Position numbers and translations under genes: made by a program. A stretch of DNA of 64,000 nt from NCBI RefSeq assembly GCF_000516985.1, contig NW_006917100.1, positions 1,539,490-1,603,489 on the forward strand, in the 5' to 3' direction. This DNA is from Pestalotiopsis fici W106-1 (taxonomy: Eukaryota > Ascomycota > Sordariomycetes > Amphisphaeriales > Sporocadaceae). Below, in pieces: positions 32,249 through 43,524 of this stretch. The first letter of the stretch is position 1. Every line of letters begins with the position of its first letter. The notes beneath the pieces are model-generated. The model saw nothing but the letters and a program-made list of their open reading frames with translations, was not told the DNA's origin and made no database searches.

Positions 32249-35200
32249 ATGGATAACTCTATCCGTACTATTGCCGGATGCCAGATGCCGGAGAAACAGA
32301 AATTCTCCGGATCCGAAAACTGGAATACGTGGAAATCCACGTTGCAGTTATATTTTAAATTGCTAGGAATCGATCGGTTTTTTGAAACTACCGATACATA
32401 TAACGGTATAACCGATATTTAGAAAGCCCAGGCATTGCTTCTGATTCGTCAGAATTTAACAATAGAACCGTTAAATCTGATATTCGATAAAATGGATCTA
32501 TATAAGGCCTTATCCACCTTATAATTAGCCTATTAAGGCACCGGTCCCGTATTACGTTAGCAATTATATTTCGAATTTTATACGATTAAATTCGAGAATT
32601 ATAACTCGTTAAACGAGTTTATATCCATTTTTAAAGGATATATTTTAAAGCTTTTAAGCGTTAGGGCAAAAATCGATAATATCGATCAAAAGACGATTTT
32701 TATTGCAGCCCTCCAGTCAGTTTACCCTGTATGGGCTGACCGTTAACGCAGTGCTTTACGGTCTATAAATCCACCTACCCTCGAAGGGTTAATTACGGAT
32801 ATTTTGGATGAAAACCGACGGGATCCGGATACGGCTATGGGAAATTTTTATTATACGGATAATAAGAAATCCCGGTTTCCCCGATCTAATTAGAATCAAC
32901 GGGGAACCCAAAGCGGAAATAGGAAGAATTCGAATAAATCGAATAAATAGAAGAAATCGAATAATTCGAATAATTCCAATAATTCGAATAATTCGAATAA
33001 GTCGAATAACTCAAATTCGACCATATTTACCACGAACCAGAAATCTAAGAAACGGGGAAACTTACCCCGTAACGAAGATTCGGACGAAAACGAATCGTTT
33101 CATGCTTTTTCGAATATTTCGAATAAATCGAAAAAGAAATTAACCTCCGTTCCCAAGGATTAGTGGTTATACGATACTGGTTCTTTAAAGCATATATCGA
33201 ATAATAAGCACTTATTCGATAATTTTACTGTAAAATCGGATTTTTCACCGATAATTACAGGTAGTGGAAAAGTATTTCCAAAAGGAATTGGAAATATTAC
33301 GCTTTCCTTCGAAATTAACCGGAAAATACGTAAAATAACGTTATTAAACGTGCTTTACGTACCGGAATTTCCGCTAAATATTATATCCGGCTAATTGCAT
33401 TACCAAAAAGGCGGTATTATAAGCGGGAATAAATTATATAATTCTAAAAACAGGCCTTTTGCTACGTTAAATCAAAAAAAACGTAGATTTTTCCTGCACC
33501 TGGCTAATAAGTCAGAGCCTGATATGGCATATTTAGCCATTAATCCACTAAAAATAGTGGAAAAAGCCCGTGTGATCGGTTTAAGTTACCCGGAACCGAA
33601 TTCGGATACGAAATCTAACGAAACCACGGATTTCGAAGAAATCGAATTAATTTCTAATTATTCGAATTTCCTTATAGCTACGGAAAAATGGCATAAACGA
33701 CTTAGCCACCTTAGCTACGATATTTTAGCTAAAATAGCTAAAATAATTACGGGGATTCCTAAAAAGGAATTAAAAAAGGAGGATTTAAATTGCGAATCCT
33801 ATATTTCGGGAAAATTCACCCGAAACCAGCCCTATACGAATCCGAATAAGGCTAATAAACCGTTATATCGTATTTATATCGATACGGTTTATATTACCCC
33901 CTTTAGCTATTCCGGTTATAAATATATAATTAGTTTTACGGATAATAAAACCGGATTTCGGGAAATTAAATTTTCCAAAAAAAAAATCCGATATATTCGA
34001 TATCGTAACAAATAAAATCGAATATTATAAAACTTAATTCGGAAAATATCCGAATATTATTCGCATAGATAACGGCAGGGAGTTTTCCCTGGTTAAATTA
34101 GAAAATTATTTAACCGAAAAAGGGATTATTTTCGAACCTACAACTTTTTATATACCAAAATAAAACGGTATAGCCGAACGTACGAACCGGATTATTATCG
34201 AAAAAACCAAAACGGTTTTTATCGATTTATAACTCCCGAAAAACCTCTAGGAATTCGTTGCAAAAGCAGTGGTTTATTTAATAAATTTTACTGCTACGGC
34301 ATCCGGTCTACTTACCCCTTACTAGGAATTTTACGATTATTTCTGGCTAGAAAGGGATAATACGCCTGATTTATCTTAAATCTATGCCTTGGGAACACCG
34401 GTTTTAGTTTATAAACCGAAAGAAATCCGTAAAAACTCCGATAAATTCGGAGTTACTACCGAAAACGGGAAAATAATTGGATATAACGGTAATAAAATCT
34501 ATTACGTGTTACGGCACCAACGGACAAGAATGGGCTTTGCCATGTATACCCTATGGTTTAGTATTGATCTAAAGACGAGGAGCTTTAAGGTACTCCTCGG
34601 CTACGGAACAGTTTTATCAATAGCTACGGATAAGCCGGTGGGGGACGGGCCCGTGGCCCGTGCAGCCAGGCTGGCCAGCACGGACCACTTGGCGTGGACC
34701 GTCACATTACGTATATCTTCCCGATCGACCGTATAAGTTATAGATTATACGGACCTCTTATATTCGATTATTACCTGAAAATCGAAAAGAGGGGGAGAAA
34801 TTACCGGATTCGGAATTACCGGATCAGGAAATAACACCGGATAAAAGTTCCACCGACGGTGAATTTATCCAATTAATAGTCCCGAAAACGGTGGATCTAA
34901 CGAATCCACCTCCTAGAAACGATCGAATTCTTCGATCCACTACGAATAAGTCCATAATTAACGATCGACCGGACTTACCCGGGAACGAATCCAATATAGA
35001 TAATAGATCCAATATAGATTCCGAATTTATGGATATTAATAATACTTTTTCGATTATTCCGAATAAATTAAATATTAAGGTAATTCTTCCGAAACTTACG
35101 GATTCCGAACGAAATAAATTCGTTAAATACGACGAATTATTCGCCAATATCTCGTATTATTCAATTATTAAAAATTTAGGCTATACGGAACCGAAAACCA

Positions 35201-36780
35201 TAAAACAGGCGCTAAAAAGCCCTGAAAAGGAAAAATAAAACCAGGCTATATACGCTGAATTACGGCAATTAATTTAGAAAAAGACTTTTTAAGCTATTAA
35301 TCGAAATAAAGTCTAAAAAGCCGGTAAAATCCCATTATCCGTAAAATAGGTATTTAAAAGGAAAACCGATAAAAACGGAAATATCGATAAATATAAAGCT
35401 AAATTAGTTATACGTAGATTCGAATAACGATATAAAATCGATTATTTCGAAACGTTCGCTACAGGAATAAAATCCACTACCTAGAGGCTTTTATTAGCTT
35501 TAGCAGCCTATTACGATTAGGAAATCGAACAAATCGATATAATCGGTGCTTTCCTAAACGGGGAATTATACGAAGAAGTATATATTACCCCTATAAACGG
35601 ATTATCCGAATTTTTATCCGAAAACCCGGACTTAAATAATTTCGGATAGAAAATTAACGAAAAAGACTCCTAGGTAATTTAGCTTAAAAAGGCCTTATAC
35701 GGTTTTAAACAAAATCCACGCTAATGGCAAATCACACTAAAAAATAGTTTAAAAAAGCTTGGATTTAATCCATTTATTTTAGACGAATTAGCGTATTTTA
35801 ATAAAGATTCTAATATTTTTATTATTACGTATATGGACGACTTTTTGATTTTTGGTTTTAATTTACGTAAAATTAACTAATTAAAACAGGATATTTCGAA
35901 AGAATTCGAAATAAAAAATCTGGGACTAGTCTCTTATTTTTTCGGTATATAAATTGAAAAAAATCAAGAAAATAAAACAATTCGTATAAACCAGGCAATT
36001 TACCTTAAGAAGTTACTGGAATTTAACGGATTTTCCGATATAAAACCGGCTAATATACCATTTAGCCCTGGATTCCTAAAATCGTTGCATACGGCTAAAA
36101 GCAACGAAAAACCGGCTTTAAAGGAATTTATCCATTTATATTAGCATTTATTAGGTGGATTAATATATGCTATAGTTTAAACCAGGCCCGACCTAGCTTA
36201 CCCTATAGCATATCTAGCCAGATATATGCAAAACCCATCGAAAACCACGATAAAAGGGGTAAAAGGGGTATTTAATTATTTAAAATCCCATTACCACCTT
36301 GGAATTACCTTTAACGGGAAAATAAAACCCGGATTAATAGGTTATTCCGATGCCGATTTTGCTGGTAATTACGAAACCCGTAAATTAACGTCCGGTTATT
36401 TATTTATTTTAAATAACGGACCGATAAGTTGGAAATCGAAACGGTAATTTACGATTTTTTTATTAACTACCGAAGCCGAATTTAACGGGCTAAAGCAGGC
36501 TACCCGTAAAGCAATATAGTTAAAAAATCTACTTACGGAAATCGGAATTAATATAAATACCGTATTAATTAAAAGAGATAATACGGGGGCCATAAATTTA
36601 GCATATAATCCGGAATATCACTAACGTATTAAATATACGGCTATACGGTATTTTTACATACGGCAAAAGGTTAAAAATAAAAATATTTAAATCGAATATA
36701 TTTCAATTAACGATATACCAGCAAACGGCCTTATAAAGCCACTTCCCAAAAATAAATTTCAGAAATTTATTAAATTGTTA
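32249..36780 (+). pseudogene. Degraded gag-pol of the inner copia element
   Basis: Gag can be read from the ATG at 32249 (MDNSIRTIAGCQMP) with in-frame stops at former CAG, CAA or TGG codons. An Asn-rich stretch lies at 32930-33020. The protease motif DTGS is at 33173-33184 and the GAG-pre-integrase motif WHKRLSHLSYD near 33689-33721. The integrase core follows (IYIDTVYITPF near 33873, later NGIAERTNR-like sequence near 34170). The RT motif YMDDFLIFG is at 35830-35856, and RNase H (YSDADFAGN) starts near 36343. Several stretches of 60-200 codons remain open, but stops break every domain, so no active polyprotein is encoded. A 198-bp foreign piece interrupts the region after the integrase. Confidence 0.9.
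34508..34705. mobile_element. 198-bp MITE-like insertion inside the inner copia element
   Basis: The polyprotein frame is interrupted here, and it rejoins perfectly (KIYYV then YLPDRPY) if 198 bp plus one copy of ATTACGT are removed. ATTACGT is repeated exactly on both sides (34501-34507 and 34706-34712), as a 7-bp target duplication. The ends are short imperfect inverted repeats (GTTACGG and CCGTCAC, six of seven matching). The insert is GC-rich with intact CpA/TpG steps, unlike its host. It has no coding capacity. The size, ends and duplication fit a non-autonomous DNA transposon; the superfamily cannot be assigned with confidence. Confidence 0.75.
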
Positions 36781-36802
36781 AATTTAACCGATACTATTTA
36801 AT

Positions 36803-36810
36803 AAGGGGAG
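36803..36810 (+). other. Polypurine tract of the inner copia element
   Basis: AAGGGGAG lies directly before the right LTR, the normal site of plus-strand priming. Confidence 0.8.
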
Positions 36811-37438
36811 TGTTGCACGGATATTAATATAATATCGTATAGTGCATAAAATTAGCTTTATAACGTATATTATATCGTTATAACAGCTATAGAACCTATC
36901 GAGATATCGTTAAATAATAATATATAAGAAATTAGTGGAATTTACCCTATACTAACCTATAATTAATATAGCACCATTTATAGCCACTATTTATAGTGCT
37001 ATATAGTCAATAAGTTATTATAATTAATTGTTATGGCTATTATAGCTATTAAAACCTATTAGAATCCAGTAAAACGTTCCACTAAATCCAGCCCCACTAA
37101 ATATAGCCAGTGCACCTGGCTATAGTGGCCCTAGGTTACAGGGTAACCCATATTATAAAAATCCATAAATTTTAATGGTTTCTTTGATTATAAATTAATT
37201 TTATTACTAATTAACTTGATTATAAATCTAATTTATTAGTAATATATTCTAGAATGTTTTTATTGGTTGACTTTATAGGTATAAAAGGTAGTTATTCCTC
37301 CGTAGTTAGTTATTCTTTCTTTAAGCTTTAATAAATCAGTTATACAGCCTTATAATTACTTTTACGGCCTGATTTTACGAATTATATAAACGCTTCCCTG
37401 TGCCTAAGTTTATGATCTACCAATTATACCTTAGAACA
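36811..37438 (+). repeat. Right LTR of inner copia element (628 bp)
   Basis: It is the same length as the left LTR and aligns without gaps, but has many more C-to-T and G-to-A transitions. Confidence 0.95.
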
Positions 37439-37443
37439 TTTAA

Positions 37444-40400
37444 GAAACGCGATAAAAAAGCTGCAAATAAATAAAATTCTAATTTTACGCAATTAATATA
37501 ATTATTTATATAGTTAAACGTAATTATGCGATTAAGCGTAAATAAGGGCAATTACCGTGGGCGCGGTACGGGTTGTGGCCGGGGCCGGGGAAGCGCGTTT
37601 ATAGGCGTATTCCGGGGCTTTTAGCAGTTATTATTAATTATAATAAATAATAATTCCTTTTATTAGTTTAAAGGCGCTAGAATTATAGAATTTTTTAATT
37701 AGGATAAAAATTAAAAAAAATAAAAAATAGCTTATAATTATTATACGCGGGTCGCTTTCGGCGTAATTAAATAATTATAAGCTATGCTTAATAATAAACG
37801 TTATAAATTTATTAAATAATACGATTCGTATATATAAAATAAAACGAATTATTATAATTTTTTTATTTTAATAATTATTTAATCGCTAAATTTGCGTAAA
37901 CGATAGCTATTAAATATAAGCGCTAATATTTATATTACGAATAATAAAGCTGATTTTATCGCTAAATTAGTTATTAAATTAAATAAATATAATCGGTTAT
38001 TTATTATAATTAGGAACGGTATAATATATTTAATAAAATACGGTTAAATATTAACCGTATAGCGTGGTTTTAAAGGCGAGCGCTAGGAATTAACGCTTAA
38101 AAAGTGTTATTACGTTAAAGATTTCCTATTAAAAGTAATTTTTAATAATAAGCTATATAAGGCTAAATTTAAAATTTATAGTAATTTTATTAAAACGCTT
38201 GATAATAAGGTATTAATTATTATTAATATAATTAAGAAAAAGTGGTTTTTATAGCTATATAGGCAAAAGGAACCATTTTATATATAAGCTTTAATAGCAT
38301 TAAACGGATTAATAAAGCCGTTAATTAAATAGATAATTTTATAGTATCGTCGATTAGGCTATTTAAATAAAAAACGTTTAATTAAAACGATTAAGGCCAT
38401 TAAAGGCATTAATTTAAATTTAAATAATATTTTTATATTAATATATAATGCGTATAATAAAACTAAAAATATTCGGATTAATTTAATAAATCTAATGCGT
38501 ATTCGCGTAAATTTCGCGGCGATTTTATTATAGGCTAATATTAGGGAAATTAAACCTATTAATTTAAATAATAATCGTTATTTTATATTAATTAAATACC
38601 GCAAAATTATAAAATTATATTTTATTAATACTTTATTTAAAAGGTTTTTATAAAGCGATTTTTTTAGGTATATAATTAGGCTATAATATAAATTAAGGAA
38701 ACGAAGGCGCCGAATTAAAATAATTCGCATTAACGGAATTAGTAATTTTAACGGCGGTTTTTTTAATAATTACGTAAAATAAAAAGGTATTAAATTAATT
38801 ACGTTAATACCGAATAACTAATATTAAAACGGCTTTGCTAAGCGCGCGATTAATATATTATAAAATAGCGTATACGCTATTTATATTTAAATAAATATTT
38901 TTATAATATTTTAAAATAAAATTTATAAGGCATAAGTTATCGTTTTAAACCGTATAATATTTATTAAAAAGGAATTAGTTATTTTTTAATAACGCTAAAA
39001 AAATAACTTTTAGCTATAAAATGCATTTAATCGCTTATTAATTAGGTATTTTAAGATTTTTGGATCGCGTATTTTTATATATATTTTAAAGGAAAATAAG
39101 GTATAAGCTAAGAAATTATAGGTAAGGGCGCTAAAGGGTATGCTTATAGGTTATTTTAGGGAATATTTATACGAAGTATATATATTAAATATAGTACGCT
39201 TTATTATAATTTTTTACGTTATATTTTATAAAAATTTTAATAAAAGCGCTAATTAGCCCGATCCGTTAAAAGTAATTAAATTATTCCCGTAATACGTTTA
39301 AAATAGGCTGCGATATAGGATTTTAAAGTTAATTTATTATATAAAGCCTTATAATCCGAATATAATTAAGGAATAAGGATAAAAGGCGCGGCGATTTAAA
39401 GCCGGCTTTTTTTAAATATATATAGCTATACGGTAAAGTATAGCTAAGTATGTTATAATATATATAAATAGTATTTATAATTATGCTATAATATATTAAG
39501 GCTTAAATAGGTATATTTACGTATATATAAATATAATTATAAAAGATAATTATTACGTTTTAATTAATTTACGGGATTATAATTAGGACGATAAAAAAAA
39601 TCCGAGCTTTAAAGGCGCGTTATTAATTGCGCTAAATAAGGGTTTATATAATTATTTATTATTAGTTAATAGTAATTTATTCGAATAAGTATAGGATAAA
39701 TATTTAATACTGGTTATTAAGTATAATTTTAATTTATTATTAATTAATTAGGCAAGGAATATATAAAAATGGCCTAATTAGTAATAAGTTATAGCAAAAA
39801 AAATTATTAAGCTATTTAAAAAAGGAATATTCGGATTTTTTAATTATAGTAAATTTAAATTAAAATAAAAGCTATTAATTAGATTTAAATAGGTATATAA
39901 AATTAAATATAGTTTTACCGGTAATATAAATAAATAAAAGGCACGCTTTATAGCTTAAGGCTTTATTTAAATTTTCGGAATTAATTATAAGGAAATTTTT
40001 GCTAATATAGCTAAGTAAATAAGCATCCGCGTTTTAATCGCGATGGCTATAATTAAAGGTTAGAAAATTTTTTAAATCGATTTTATTATAGCCTATTTAT
40101 TAGGCCGGCTTAATAAAAAGATTTATATACGCTAATTTTTATATTTAAATAAATTTATATTTTAATATTTTAATATTATATAATAATATAATTATATTTT
40201 TAATAATATAATTAAGCTATTATGCTTTTTATATAGCTTAAAGCAAAGTGGCTTCGAATAATAATAAAAAATTAGGGAGGAATTAAAAAAATTGGGCTTT
40301 ATAGGATTAAAAACCGATAATGCTATTTATTAAAATAAAGCTAATAAGACGGTATTAACCTTTTATATAGACGATTTTATAATTATATATATAAATATTA

Positions 40401-41444
40401 AAGCTATCGAGAAATTGGTTTAATAATTAAATAAATAGCTAGAATTATAATATTTAAGTGCCGCTAAATGGTATTTAAGAATACGTATTATTTAAAAAAA
40501 ATAATAATATTATATTATTATAAAATAGGTATTTAAATTAAATATTCGAAAAATTTAAATATTAAAATATTAAAAGTATTATTATTTTTATTAATTTAGG
40601 ATTAATAATAATAATTTATAAATTTAAAGGCTATATTAATTAGGAATTTAAAAATTAATATTTTAAAAAGCTTAGGAAAACGAATTACGCTATAATTAAA
40701 TTACGCGCAAATATAATATACGCTAATAAGGTATAAATTCGTTTTATAAATAACCCGTTTTTTAATTATATTAAATATTTAAATAAGGTGTTATAGTATT
40801 TTTAAAGCACCCGTATAAGGGGGATAAAATATACCCGATTTTATTATTATATTAAATATAAAGAATTAGGATTATATATTTACGTTAACGCTAATTTTGC
40901 AGGCGATAAATTAACTTTTAAATTTACGTTTAAATAAATAACGTTTATAATAAGCTCCCTAATAAGCTAGAGTTTAAAGCTATAAAGCGTAATTATTTAA
41001 TTTATTATAAAAGCTAAATATTACGCTATTAATAAAAGCGTTTATAAAGCCGTATTTATTAAGAATTTATTAGAGGAATTAAAAATAATATTTTAAAAAG
41101 CGATTTTTTTATTAATTAATAATATAAGCGTAAAAGCGTAAGTAAAGGCTTAAATTAGCATATTTACGAAAAAGCACGTTAAAAGGTATTTTTATTATAT
41201 TTAATAAAAAGTTTTTATTAAAAATATTTTAATTAAAAGAGTTATATTTACGGAAAACGCCGCTAATAAGCTTATAAAAGCGATACGACCTAAGGATTTT
41301 AAATATTTCGTATATTTATTAGGTATAATAAATTATAATTTAATTATAAATATAGTTATTATTATTTAATTGCAAATTATATTATAAATTATCGTAATAA
41401 GGCTTATCCTTTTATTTCGATTAAATCGCTCGTTATAAAAGGCG
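37444..41444 (+). pseudogene. Degraded pol of the outer copia element
   Basis: Beyond the nested element the outer coding region continues on the plus strand. A short GC-rich patch at 37555-37600 (gggcgcggtacgggttgtgg) is conspicuous and would read as Gly/Arg-rich protein, as in the late Gag part. The integrase remnant (RINGISNFNGGFFNNY, then PNNYNGFAKRAIN broken by stops) lies near 38725-38860. The reverse transcriptase YIDDFIIY box is at 40364-40387, and RNase H (YVNANFAGD) near 40877-40903. Stop codons occur every few residues in all frames, so nothing is expressed as protein. Confidence 0.8.
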
Positions 41445-41650
41445 TATAAAAAGTTAATTTTAACTAAAATAATGGGTATAACTCTCGTTTTAACGGATAA
41501 AAGCATCAGACCCCGGGACCTCCGGCTTAACGGCTATTTCCGGTGGGCTGTGGGAGGCAATTAGGTCTTGTGCATTTTATTTAACTAAACCCATATAGCC
41601 AGATCCGTTCATTTGTACTGAATACACTAAGTCCCCATCAATTTCCCACA
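41445..41650 (+). repeat. Right LTR of outer copia element (206 bp)
   Basis: It starts TATAAAAAGTTA, where the left copy has TGTGGAAAGTTG, and ends TTTCCCACA. The distal two thirds, close to PRP19, keep the unmutated bases. The first 60 bp are the mutated ones. Confidence 0.88.
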
Positions 41651-41921
41651 CAAGGTCCCCGCGCTAAGCAGATAAGATAACCGTCCAGCTAGTCGCGGTC
41701 GTAGCGCGTGGAGGTGCGTATCCAAGCCAAGGCGGCTCTGCTAAGCACAGGTACCTAGTGCCACCTGCGCAGGCTGCTGGCTGGTCCAGACGCCCATTGA
41801 CAGTGTTTTCCTTAGGCTGGTCACTGTCAAGGCTGTAGCTCTGCCTACCTAGCAAATTTCCCGGACTCAAGCTTCGATGCGCCAGAAGTAATTACACATC
41901 AACGCATCGAATCTTTCTATC

Positions 41922-43524
41922 ATGTTGTGCGCATGTGAGTACTCTTTGACGGTTGCAACATCAATTGAACCTTACTGACGCGTTTGCAGTGTCTGGCGAA
42001 GCTCCCCAGGAGCCTGTTGTCTCGAAGCTTTCAGGTATGCATCCCAAGCTTGTACGAAGATGGCCATGTTGAAACTTACCAGCTGAACAGGAAGCGTTTT
42101 CGAGAAGCGACTGATTGAGAAGTACATTGAGGAAAATGGAAAGGACCCTGTGACTGGCCAGGATCTCACCCTCGATGATCTCCTGCCCATCAAGACTGCG
42201 CGCGTCGTTCGACCTCGACCCCCGACTCTCACCTCCATACCCGCTCTTCTCTCTACCTTCCAAAACGAATGGGATGCATTGGCGCTAGAGACATTCAATA
42301 TCCGGGAGCAATTGACGCGAACGAGAGAGGAACTCGCCACTGCGCTGTACCAGCACGATGCCGCCGTCAGAGTCATTGCTCGATTGACACAGGAGAGGGA
42401 CGAGGCACGAGATGCCTTGTCAAAGGTTACCGTTTCTGGAACAGGCGCAAGCAATGGCGATGCCATGGCTGTCGACGCCGAGGCACTGCCAGTAGAGTTG
42501 GTAGCCAAGGTTGAAGAGACCCAGGCCAAGCTTTCCAAGAGCCGCAAGAAGCGCCCTGTACCCGAGGGCTGGGCCACCACCGAGGATGTTTCGTCGTTTG
42601 CCGTCACAACTGAGAACTCGTCGGAAATCGAACAACCCACAGCCCTTTCGGTGGAGGAAGACTATGCTGCTATCGGAGGCCCGGGCGGCAACGTGGCTAT
42701 CTATTCGATCGAGGCAGACAAGGTGGAAAGATCATTAGCAGTCGGCGAACCAGTGACAGATTCTATTTGGAAGGGCTCCAGAGTCGTCTTCGCGACAGCA
42801 AAGGGCTCGGTCAAGGTGTACGAGAACGGCAGCGAGGTGGTGTCCTTCTCTGACCATGCTGGTCCTGCCACAGGCCTGGCAATGCACCCATCGGGCGAAA
42901 TCCTGGCATCCGTTGGCTCGGATAAGAGCTTTGTCTTTTATGATCTGGTGGGATTGAAGCGTGCGACTCGCGTCTTCACCAACTCATGTATGTGTTCTCG
43001 ATTCCATTGTAAGATATATCATCTGGCTAACAGCTCGCTTTTTAGCACTCACCACGTGTGCCTTCCACCCTGATGGTCACCTTTTTGCAGTGGGTACCGT
43101 TGCCGGAGATATCACATTTTTCATGACGGCTACTGGCGAGCAAGCAACTTCTTTCTCGCTGGGCGCCCCTGTGCAAAGCATAGTGTTCTCGGAGAACGGC
43201 TTCTGGTTTGCCGCCACTGCCAAGGGCCAAACAACAGTCACAATCTTTGATATTCGGAAAGAGGGTGATGCTGCGAAGGTCAAGGTGTTGGAGGTTGGAG
43301 GCACTGTACAGGATCTGGCTTGGGATTACAGCCAACAATTCCTGGCCACGGCTGGCCCTGCTGGAATTACGGTGCAGCAGTACACCAAGAGCAGCAAGAA
43401 GTGGACGGAGCTGGCCAGGAAAGACTTTGCTGCTACGCAGGTCGCATGGGGCCGAGACGCAAAGCAGCTGATCGCCGTTGGACAGGACGGCCGCATCGGA
43501 GTTCTGGCAGCAGTGGCCGAATAG
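41922..43524 (+). CDS. PRP19: Pre-mRNA-processing factor 19, U-box E3 ligase with WD40 domain
   Basis: PRP19 is the core of the NineTeen complex, which stabilises snRNAs in the activated spliceosome and ubiquitylates its targets. Exons 41922-41934 (13 nt), 41990-42034, 42091-42987 and 43046-43524 give 477 residues with matching phases. Residues 1-60 are the U-box (MLCALSGEAPQEPVVS, VFEKRLIEKYIEENGKDPVTGQ). Then comes the Pro-rich link RPRPPTLTSIPALLSTFQNEWDAL and the tetramerising coiled coil (about 85-130). The C-terminal half is a WD40 propeller (TGLAMHPSGEILASVGSDKS, TTCAFHPDGHLFAVGT, VQSIVFSENGFWFAA). The first exon is very short but uses good GTGAGT and TTGCAG sites. The start is 270 bp from the right edge of the transposon block. 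Confidence 0.95.

Larger units (their letters stand above)
31180..37438 (+). mobile_element. Inner Ty1/copia LTR retrotransposon, 6.26 kb, nested
   Basis: Two LTRs of exactly 628 bp (31180-31807 and 36811-37438) begin TGTTGCACGG and end TTAGAACA. The 5-bp target duplication TTTAA is exact on both sides (31175-31179 and 37439-37443). The primer-binding site follows the left LTR directly, and a purine tract AAGGGGAG precedes the right LTR. Between them lies one degraded gag-pol frame in copia order (Gag, DTGS protease, integrase, reverse transcriptase, RNase H). It was inserted just behind the zinc knuckle of the outer element's Gag. RIP-type transitions are present but lighter than in the outer element. 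Confidence 0.95.
30005..41650 (+). mobile_element. Outer Ty1/copia LTR retrotransposon, RIP-degraded, with nested insertion
   Basis: Two 206-bp LTRs align without gaps (30005-30210 and 41445-41650). Flanking pentamers TAAGG (30000-30004) and CAAGG (41651-41655) are a target-site duplication differing by one C/T transition. Without the nested element it is about 5.4 kb. Order on the plus strand: a Gag zinc-knuckle remnant at about 31128-31165 (YCGKKGYR), the nested copia element, an integrase remnant near 38725-38860 (RINGISNFNGGFFNNY), a reverse-transcriptase YIDD box at 40364-40375 and an RNase H remnant near 40870-40930. Integrase before reverse transcriptase identifies Ty1/copia. All frames are full of stops. 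TpA is very frequent, CpA and TpG are rare while CpG remains, as expected from RIP acting on CpA. Confidence 0.9.
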
